Assembly: GCF_022230955.1 (NCBI RefSeq)
Contig: NZ_JAKKFI010000067.1
Span: forward strand, 1-64,000
DNA from: Micromonospora cabrerizensis
Lineage (GTDB): Bacteria > Actinomycetota > Actinomycetes > Mycobacteriales > Micromonosporaceae
DNA: 64,000 nucleotides
Direction of reading: 5' to 3'
Positions 58,106 through 64,000 of the stretch are shown piece after piece. The notes below the pieces were generated by a model. It was given only the letters and a program-made list of their open reading frames with translations. It was not told the origin of the DNA and did no database searches. Position 1 is the first letter of the stretch, and each line of letters begins with the position of its first letter. A program made the translations under genes and the position numbers.

Positions 58106-58588
58106 ATGACCGAGAGCCTGGACAGCACCCGAGAGGCCGCCTGGCGCGCCTACATCGAGGCCAGCCAGCGTCTCTACACCCAGTTGGAAGAGGACCTGCG
58201 GGCCGAGAGCGACCTCAGCTTCGCCGACTACCACGTGCTGGTCCTGCTCTCGGAGGCACCGGGGCAGCGACTGCGGATGGGCGAGCTGGCCAGCCGGCTC
58301 ATCTTCTCGCCCAGCCGCCTGACCTACCAGATCTCCTCCATGCAGCGCCGGGGCATGGTCAGCAAGGAGCCCTGCCCGGACGACCGACGCGGCAGCGAGG
58401 CGGTCCTCACCGCCGCCGGGCTGCTCGCCCTGCGGGATGCCGCACCCCACCATCTGGCGTCGGTGCGCACCTACCTGATGGACGACCTCGACGATGACGA
58501 GGTCGCCTGCCTCACCCGGGTCTTCGGCCGGATCGGTGACCGCCTGCGGGCGTCCCGCGCCGGCTCGACCACCCACGCCACGAGCTAG
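58106..58588 (+). CDS. MarR-family regulator
   Basis: A 160-residue winged-helix regulator: FADYHVLVLLSEAPGQRLRMGELASRLI in pattern, then SPSRLTYQISSMQRRGMVSKEP and the wing DDRRGSEAVLT. The N-terminal and C-terminal helices form the dimer. It is 9 bp upstream of the pirin gene and shares its promoter, with a likely operator right before the start, so it probably controls the pair in response to a phenolic or oxidative signal. Confidence 0.9.
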   Translation: MTESLDSTREAAWRAYIEASQRLYTQLEEDLRAESDLSFADYHVLVLLSEAPGQRLRMGELASRLIFSPSRLTYQISSMQRRGMVSKEPCPDDRRGSEAVLTAAGLLALRDAAPHHLASVRTYLMDDLDDDEVACLTRVFGRIGDRLRASRAGSTTHATS

Positions 58589-58597
58589 GAGCCTTCG

Positions 58598-59584
58598 ATG
58601 CCCGCGATCACCGTTGACAACGTCCTCGTCCTGCCCCGCCTGCCCCGGCTGGAGGAGTCCACCACCTTCCGCCCGGTGCGCACGGTGACCACCGCGCCCA
58701 CCGGCTTCGAAGGTGAGGGCTTCCCGGTCCGTCGCGCCTTCGCCGGGGTGTCGACCACCGACCTGGACCCGTTCATCCACCTCGACCAGATGGGCGAGGT
58801 CGACTATGCGCCGGGCGAGCCGAAAGGCACCCCCTGGCATCCGCACCGCGGCTTCGAGACCGTCACGTACATCATCGACGGGGTCTTCGACCACCAGGAC
58901 TCGAACGGCGGTGGCGGCACCATCACCGACGGCGACACCCAGTGGATGACGGCGGGCAGCGGCCTGCTGCACATCGAGGCGCCGCCGGAGCACCTGGTGA
59001 TGAGCGGCGGGCTGTTCCACGGCACCCAGCTCTGGGTCAACCTGCCCCGCTCGGCCAAGATGAACCCGCCCCGCTACCAGGACATCCGGGGTCGGGAGTC
59101 GGCTCTGCTCACCACGCCCGACGGCGGCGCGTTGATCCGGGTCATCGCCGGCGAGATCGCCGGGCACCGGGGTCCGGGTTCGACCTTCACCCCGATCACC
59201 ATCACGCACGTCACCGTGCAGCCGGGGGCGCAGGTCGACCTGCCCTGGCAGCCCGAGTTCAACGCCCTGGTGTACGTGCTGGGCGGTCGTGGCACGGTCG
59301 GCACCGACCGGCGGCCGGTGCGTACCGGCCAGCTCGCGGTGCACGGCGCGGGTGACGCGCTGCGCTTCGGCGCCGACACCGCGCAGGACAGCAACACCCC
59401 CGCGCTGGACCTCTACATCATGGGTGGCCAGCCGATCCGGGAGCCGGTGGCACAGTACGGCCCGTTCGTGATGAACACCCGGGACGAGCTGCTCCAGGCG
59501 TTCGAGGACTTCCAGGCCGGCCGGCTCGGTGTGATCCCCACCGAGCGACTGCCGCACACCGGCGGCCAGGGCACCCGGCCCTGA
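58598..59584 (+). CDS. Pirin-family protein
   Basis: A 328-residue bicupin. The N-terminal domain has the metal ligands in WHPHRGFETVTYI and LLHIEAPPEH (His, His, His, Glu), and the C-terminal cupin has the NLPRSAKMNPPRYQ link. Some pirins are quercetin dioxygenases; others bind transcription factors. It is cotranscribed with the MarR regulator and ends at a strong terminator. Confidence 0.92.
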   Translation: MPAITVDNVLVLPRLPRLEESTTFRPVRTVTTAPTGFEGEGFPVRRAFAGVSTTDLDPFIHLDQMGEVDYAPGEPKGTPWHPHRGFETVTYIIDGVFDHQDSNGGGGTITDGDTQWMTAGSGLLHIEAPPEHLVMSGGLFHGTQLWVNLPRSAKMNPPRYQDIRGRESALLTTPDGGALIRVIAGEIAGHRGPGSTFTPITITHVTVQPGAQVDLPWQPEFNALVYVLGGRGTVGTDRRPVRTGQLAVHGAGDALRFGADTAQDSNTPALDLYIMGGQPIREPVAQYGPFVMNTRDELLQAFEDFQAGRLGVIPTERLPHTGGQGTRP

Positions 59585-59605
59585 CCCCGCGTCAGCACTG
59601 AGATC

Positions 59606-59645
59606 GGCGCCGGCGCCCCCGGTTCACCACGGGGGCGCCGGCGCC
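59606..59645. terminator. Strong terminator after the pirin gene
   Basis: A perfect 15-bp stem (GGCGCCGGCGCCCCC at 59606-59620, complement at 59631-59645) with a 10-nt loop, between the pirin gene (+) and the small membrane protein gene (-). Confidence 0.75.
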
Positions 59646-59648
59646 GCC

Positions 59649-59777
59649 TCAGGACACCGCAAAAATCCCGGCGACGCCCAGAATCACCATCACCAACACC
59701 GCTACCAGCGCGCCCCGTTCGCTCTCCACCGCCGGCTCGCGGTACTCGGTCACGGGATCCGTCGTGTCGCGGGGCAT
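59649..59777 (-). CDS. Very small membrane protein
   Basis: A 42-residue frame starting MPRDTTDPVTEYREP and ending in one membrane helix (LVAVLVMVILGVAGIFAVS). A strong ribosome site (GAGGAGG) lies upstream of the ATG, and the 3' end meets the pirin terminator. The charged half is N-terminal. I recognise no family, but the layout is that of a real gene. Confidence 0.6.
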   Translation of the reverse strand: MPRDTTDPVTEYREPAVESERGALVAVLVMVILGVAGIFAVS

Positions 59778-59929
59778 GGTGTGGCCTCCTCGGCTGTTGT
59801 CGCGTCGCTCGGCTGCTGTCGCGTCGCTTCCGGTGGCGTTGACCAGGTGCCGGTCTGCCGGCCTGGCATGCGGACCCGCGTCGGGGGTCCTACCGTGAGG
59901 ACGTTGCCGACCTCCAGGGGGGCTGGACG

Positions 59930-61519
59930 TTGCCGTTGCAGGACTGGTTCCTCACTGCCGAGGAACGCGCCAACCCGGTGTCTGGGTTACCCGTCTGGAC
60001 CAGGGGAAACCTCGCCGAGCCGTTGATTCACGGTGCCGCGTACTTCGACCGGCTGGTCGACGAGGTGGAGGCTCTGGGCCCCGGCGACCACCTGTTCTTC
60101 ACCGACTGGCGGGGCGACCCGGATCAGCGGCTGCGCCCGGACGGCCCGACCGTGGCCCAGCTCTTCGCCCAGGCCGCCCACCGCGGCGTGGTGGTCAAGG
60201 GACTGATCTGGCGCTCACACCTCGACGTGCTGGCCTACAGCGAGGCGGAGAACCGCGACCTCAGCGAGACGATCTCGGCCGCCGGCGGCGAGGTGCTGCT
60301 CGACCAGCGGGTCCGGCGCGGCGGGTCACACCACCAGAAGCTCGTGGTGTTGCGGCACGCGGGCGCAGCGGAACGGGACATCGCGTTCGCCGGCGGGATC
60401 GACCTGTGCCACAGCCGCCGCGACGACGCCGATCATCGTGGCGACCCGCAGCCGGTGCAGATGTCCCCCCGGTACGGGCCCAACCCGCCCTGGCACGACG
60501 TGCAGCTCGCGGTACGCGGTCCGGTGGTGGGCGCGTTGGACACCCTGTTCCGGGAACGCTGGACCGATCCGATGCCACTGGACTCGGAGAACCCGGTGGC
60601 CTACCTGCGGGACCGGCTGCGCGGTGCCGACCTCCGTCCCGACCCGCTGCCCGAGCAGCCGGCCGACCCGCCGCCCTGCGGTCCGCACCAGATCCAGGTG
60701 CTGCGCACCTACCCCGCCGTGCGCCCGCGCTACTCGTTCGCACCCGACGGCGAGCGGACCGTGGCCCGGGGTTACACCAAGGCGGTACGCCGCGCCCGCC
60801 GACTCATCTACCTGGAGGACCAGTACCTCTGGTCCGCCGAGGTCGCGGATCTGTTCGCGCACGCTCTGCGGGACAACCCGGAGCTGCACCTGATCGCCGT
60901 GGTGCCCCGACACCCGGACGTGGACGGCAGGCTGGCGCTGCCGCCGAACATGGTCGGGCGGGAGCAGGCGCTGTCGCTGTGCGAGCGGGCCGCACCGGAT
61001 CGGGTGCACGTGTTCGACGTCGAGAACCACGCCGGCAACCCGGTCTACGTGCATGCGAAGGTCTGCGTCGTCGACGACGTCTGGGCCAGCGTGGGCAGCG
61101 ACAACTTCAACCGCCGGTCCTGGACGCACGACAGCGAGCTGTCCTGCGCGGTGCTCGACGACACCCGCGACCAGCGGGAGCCCACCGATCCGGCAGGTCA
61201 GGGCGACGGCGCGCGGGCCTTCGCGCGGGACCTGCGGCTACGGCTCTGGCGCGAGCACCTGGACCGTGACCCGGCCGGCGCGGACGACGCCGACCTGATC
61301 GACCCGGCGGACGCGGTCGCGGCTGTCACGGCCGCCGCCGACGCGCTACAGCAGTGGTACGACGACGGCCAGGTGGGCGAGCGGCCGCCCGGACGGCTGC
61401 GCCCGCACCGCCCCGAGCGACTGCCGTGGTACACCCGGGCCTGGGCGTTGCCGGTGTACCGGCTGGTCTACGACCCGGACGGCAGGCCACTGCGGGCGAG
61501 GCTGGCCGGCACCTGGTGA
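59930..61519 (+). CDS. Phospholipase D-family protein
   Basis: A 529-residue PLD-superfamily protein with two HKD regions. The first reads SHHQKLVVLRHAG, followed by FAGGIDLCHSRRDD; it has an Arg where the motif Asp is usual. The second, VHAKVCVVDDVWASVGSDNFNRRSW, is complete. It starts at a TTG after AGGGGGG (MPLQDWFLTAEERANP). It probably hydrolyses phosphatidyl lipids or forms cardiolipin-like products. No signal peptide. Its last 52 bp overlap the convergent gene. Confidence 0.88.
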   Translation: MPLQDWFLTAEERANPVSGLPVWTRGNLAEPLIHGAAYFDRLVDEVEALGPGDHLFFTDWRGDPDQRLRPDGPTVAQLFAQAAHRGVVVKGLIWRSHLDVLAYSEAENRDLSETISAAGGEVLLDQRVRRGGSHHQKLVVLRHAGAAERDIAFAGGIDLCHSRRDDADHRGDPQPVQMSPRYGPNPPWHDVQLAVRGPVVGALDTLFRERWTDPMPLDSENPVAYLRDRLRGADLRPDPLPEQPADPPPCGPHQIQVLRTYPAVRPRYSFAPDGERTVARGYTKAVRRARRLIYLEDQYLWSAEVADLFAHALRDNPELHLIAVVPRHPDVDGRLALPPNMVGREQALSLCERAAPDRVHVFDVENHAGNPVYVHAKVCVVDDVWASVGSDNFNRRSWTHDSELSCAVLDDTRDQREPTDPAGQGDGARAFARDLRLRLWREHLDRDPAGADDADLIDPADAVAAVTAAADALQQWYDDGQVGERPPGRLRPHRPERLPWYTRAWALPVYRLVYDPDGRPLRARLAGTW

Positions 61520-62220
61520 ACCGGTCGGGCCGGCTCCGGCGTCGCGACGGTCGGGTGCACGCTCAGCCCGCCGGGGTAGGCGAACGAGGAGCGCGGCGAG
61601 TAGTAGCCGAAGCCGATGGTCAGCGGGTTGGCCGGGCGGAGCGCGTACATCGGGTGGTCGGCCTGGAGGAACTCCACCGACTCGATCTCGAACGGGGCGA
61701 CCGGCTCGGCGACGAACGGGTAGGCCGAGCTGAGGAGTTGACCGTCCCGACGGGTGAAGTAGCGGTGGTGCCCACTGCTGATCACGTGGCCGGTCTCCCC
61801 CACCCGGCACCGCGCCCGGAGCAACGGTGTCCCGTCGATCTCCGTCTCGGAGAGCAGATCCTCACCGCTGACCTCGATGCTGGTCCGACCGGCGAGCACC
61901 GGGGCACCGCGGGCGGCAGCGTACTCACGGACCACCCGGCTGGAGGCCACGTAGTGGCTCCACCAGCCACCCGGGTTGAGGCCGCCGGGCGCGTCGACGC
62001 CCAGCAGTGAGACGCCGAGGTAGGTCAGCGAGTACGCGCCGAAGCCGGAGGTCTGGGTCTCGTCGTCCACGACGTACTGGTTGAGGAACACCTGGCGGTC
62101 GGGGCGGGGGCACAGGCCGGGCGGAACCAGTGCGGCGACCGCGTCCGGATCCGCCGGCAGCCAACTGAAGTAGAGCGTTCGACTGTTCACGACGAGCTGG
62201 GGAGCGGCTGGATCGAGCAC
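61468..62220 (-). CDS. Acetoacetate decarboxylase-fold protein
   Basis: A 250-residue protein related to acetoacetate decarboxylase: FSWLPADPDAVAALVPPGL at the start, FLNQYVVDDETQTSGFGAYSL, LGVDAPGGLNPGGWWSHYVAS, and a Glu-rich strand region (TSIEVSGEDLLSETEIDG). The usual catalytic Lys of the decarboxylase is not evident, so the activity may differ. The GTG at 62220 follows GGAGG. Its 3' end overlaps the PLD gene tail to tail. Confidence 0.78.
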   Translation of the reverse strand: MLDPAAPQLVVNSRTLYFSWLPADPDAVAALVPPGLCPRPDRQVFLNQYVVDDETQTSGFGAYSLTYLGVSLLGVDAPGGLNPGGWWSHYVASSRVVREYAAARGAPVLAGRTSIEVSGEDLLSETEIDGTPLLRARCRVGETGHVISSGHHRYFTRRDGQLLSSAYPFVAEPVAPFEIESVEFLQADHPMYALRPANPLTIGFGYYSPRSSFAYPGGLSVHPTVATPEPARPVHQVPASLARSGLPSGS

Positions 62221-62596
62221 GGTGCCTCCGAACCGGGTGTGTACACGCGACGCTACGGCCGGTCCCACCAGCGGGACAACGACGGATAGTCGACACTCCT
62301 GCCCCAATGTCGGGTTCCATGTTGACCGCTCGGCGCGGGTCGAGGGCCGCTCGGTCGAAACCGAGAGTCGACCGGGCGGCTAGGCATGGCCGGAAAACGG
62401 GTAAGGAGCCTCACAGTCCCCCCGACTTCCGTCGCATTCGCCCGTTTTGTTACTCGACACACCTTAAGTACATCAGCCTTTCGGCTAGATTTCCGCGAGA
62501 CGATCAGGTTAAGGTGAGTCCCGAACGGCCCATAGGAAGCTAAACCAAAGCGTCACACCTTTTTTGTCCGCGGACGAGGTGCAGGGAGGACCACCC
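62221..62596. promoter_or_regulatory. Promoter region of the sigma factor gene
   Basis: A 376-bp non-coding stretch. The right part (62440-62570) is unusually A+T-rich for this genome (GTTTTGTTACTCGACACACC and TTAAGTACATCAG) and probably holds the sigma-gene promoter and regulatory sites. A short hairpin CTCGGT-CGAA-ACCGAG lies near 62351. I see no full match to the GGGTA-type promoters, so autoregulation is not shown. Confidence 0.5.
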
Positions 62597-63421
62597 ATGA
62601 CCGCTTCAACGATCACCGAGCAGCCGAACACCGCTGCCAAGGCGAGCACCAAGCTTGACCCGCGCGCCCTCACCGACAGTGCCGCCGACCTGCTCAACGC
62701 CATGGCCGCGCTGCCCGCCAACCACCCGTCGCGGGCCGCACTGCGCGACCGCGCGATCGAGGCCTGGCTGCCGCTGGCCAACCACCTGGCCCACCGCTAC
62801 AGCGGTCGTGGCGAGCCGACCGACGACCTGGCCCAGACCGCCGCGGTCGGCCTGATCAAGGCCATCGACAAGTTCGACCCCTCCCGCGGCGTCGACTTCG
62901 CCGGCTACGCGATCCCCACCATCATCGGCGAGCTCAAGCGGCACTTCCGGGACCGCACCTGGGACATCCGGGTGCCCCGCCGGCTCCAGGAGCTGCGGCT
63001 GGCCATCTCCGACGCCAACAGCTCGCTCCTGCAGACCCTCGGCCGCTCGCCGACGGTCGCCGACATCGCCGCCCACCTCAAGCTCACCGAGGAAGAGGTG
63101 CTGGAGGGCCTGGAGGGCGCCCGCGCGTACAACGCGGTATCGCTGTCCACCCCGACCGGCGACGGCGAGCGGGCCACCGAGCTGGGCGACATGCTCGGCG
63201 GCGAGGACGGCGAGTTCGAGCTGGCCGAGCTGCGGGTCGCCCTCGGCCCGGCACTGGCCACCCTGGACGAGCGCGAGCAGAAGATCCTCACGCTGCGCTT
63301 CTACGGCAACCTGACCCAGTCGCAGATCGCCGACCAGATCGGCGTCTCGCAGATGCACGTCTCGCGTCTGCTGACCCGGGCGCTGACCAAGCTGCGCGGT
63401 CAGCTCGACGGCACGTACTGA
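62597..63421 (+). CDS. RNA polymerase sigma factor, SigB/SigF/SigG type
   Basis: A 274-residue group-3 sigma factor. Region 2 reads HRYSGRGEPTDDLAQTAAVG, then LIKAIDKFDPSRGVDFAGY and IIGELKRHFRD. Region 3 and region 4 (QSQIADQIGVSQMHVSRLL) follow. It is the general-stress/developmental type that reads G-N2-T, 14-16 bp, GGGTA promoters. The ATG at 62597 follows GGGAGG. No anti-sigma gene is adjacent; the SpoIIE-kinase protein at 42.8 kb is a possible regulator. Confidence 0.93.
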   Translation: MTASTITEQPNTAAKASTKLDPRALTDSAADLLNAMAALPANHPSRAALRDRAIEAWLPLANHLAHRYSGRGEPTDDLAQTAAVGLIKAIDKFDPSRGVDFAGYAIPTIIGELKRHFRDRTWDIRVPRRLQELRLAISDANSSLLQTLGRSPTVADIAAHLKLTEEEVLEGLEGARAYNAVSLSTPTGDGERATELGDMLGGEDGEFELAELRVALGPALATLDEREQKILTLRFYGNLTQSQIADQIGVSQMHVSRLLTRALTKLRGQLDGTY

Positions 63422-63427
63422 TCAGTC

Positions 63428-63471
63428 CACGGAAAGAGGGCCGGGTCTGCGGACCCGGCCCTCTTTCCGTG
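63428..63471 (+). terminator. Very strong terminator of the sigma gene
   Basis: A 20-bp stem (core GGAAAGAGGGCCGGGTC pairing with its complement at 63452-63468) with a 4-nt loop, 7 bp after the stop codon. Confidence 0.85.
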
Positions 63472-63548
63472 TCCGCGTTGTCACGCGGGCGTGACAACGC
63501 GTCCGTGGGCGTACACCGGCCGGATCGACTCCGAGCCGCCCGACCCGC

Positions 63549-64000
63549 TCAGTGCCCGACCGGCTCCCGCCACATCGGCCAGAACGGCGTGCCGTCGGGC
63601 ACCCGGAACGGCTCCCCGGCCAGGTAGCCGTTCTTCGCGTACAGGTCCCGGCTGCGCGGGCTGCTCGCCTCCAGGTACGCCGGCATCGCGTTGGCGTCCA
63701 GCCAGGCGTGGTGGTGCCGCATCAACGCGGTGCCCAGCCCCTGCCCCTGCCGGCCCGGCTGGGTCGCCAGGAACGCAAGGTGGTGGTGCTCCGGGTGCGG
63801 GTGGTTCGCGGCGAACAGCTCGTCGAGGTGCTGGAACCGGTCGGTCCACTCGCCGCAGGCCGCGGCCAGCCGGGCGTCGTAGTCCACCGGCGGCGGAGCC
63901 GGCTCGCCGACCGACGGGAACCAGACCGCGACCGAGGCCCGGTCCTCGGTGGCGTGCACGAAGCCGTACCGCATCGCGTGTCCGACCAGGATCTCGAAGT
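63549..64000 (-). CDS. GNAT-family acetyltransferase (partial)
   Basis: The frame continues past the right edge, so the N-terminus is missing. What is visible has the acetyl-CoA loop ATQPGRQGQGLGTALM and the C-terminal NGYLAGEPFRVPDGTPFWPMWR, typical of actinobacterial GNATs. The Met at 63972-63974 is internal and not the start. It is convergent with the sigma gene. Confidence 0.85.
   Translation of the reverse strand, partial: FEILVGHAMRYGFVHATEDRASVAVWFPSVGEPAPPPVDYDARLAAACGEWTDRFQHLDELFAANHPHPEHHHLAFLATQPGRQGQGLGTALMRHHHAWLDANAMPAYLEASSPRSRDLYAKNGYLAGEPFRVPDGTPFWPMWREPVGH

Overview
The window is chromosomal DNA from a high-GC Gram-positive actinomycete. Codon third positions are almost always G or C. 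Gene content points to the Micromonosporaceae, with Micromonospora or a close relative most likely: F420-dependent oxidoreductase, polyprenol-phosphate mannose synthase, a sigma-B/F/G-type sigma factor, an FBP zinc-finger protein, and DUF4235, DUF3618, DUF1206, DUF2795, DUF3072 and DUF6506 proteins. I see no rRNA, tRNA, CRISPR array, prophage or transposase. The genus is an inference.

Layout. 0-9 kb: ADP-ribosylglycohydrolase, a two-component pair, adenosine deaminase with a coupled methyltransferase, an aldo/keto reductase, a cold-shock protein, and a three-gene small-membrane-protein operon. 9-18.7 kb: MscS channel, DUF1206 protein, lipoprotein, class V aminotransferase with GNAT, GH3 hexosaminidase, F420 oxidoreductase, RecQ-type helicase. 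18.9-21.5 kb: a drug exporter and divergent TetR regulator sharing two operator-like palindromes, then an AraC-regulator remnant. 21.6-30.2 kb: one long minus-strand operon for ADP-heptose synthesis and transfer (GmhB fused to a GT9 transferase, two further glycosyltransferases, GmhA, HldE, SDR, a second GT9, topoisomerase IB). 30.4-36.2 kb: SRPBCC/SDR pair, polyprenol-phosphate mannose synthase, phytoene-desaturase-like oxidoreductase, aldehyde dehydrogenase.

36.2-49 kb is rich in stress-type genes (ChaB-like, YihY, DUF2795, SRPBCC, a TM-repeat channel, a SpoIIE phosphatase joined to an anti-sigma-type kinase, an antiporter, DUF3072). Several are preceded by sites resembling stress-sigma promoters (G-N2-T, 15-16 bp, GGGTA). 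49-62 kb: metallophosphoesterase, a large secreted PQQ-type sugar dehydrogenase, GH15 hydrolase, general stress protein, two autoregulatory-looking repressor loci (TetR/FBP and MarR/pirin), a phospholipase D. 62.6-63.4 kb carries the sigma factor that could read the stress promoters. A GNAT gene runs off the right edge.

Between genes there is a second layer. Three exactly 77-bp hairpin elements share arms and an unpaired core, and a shorter relative lies at 48.9 kb. Other long hairpins with GATC near their ends occupy further gene ends. A 61-bp tandem repeat has grown from the 3' end of an oxidoreductase gene. These, the heptose operon and the stress-promoter set deserve most follow-up.
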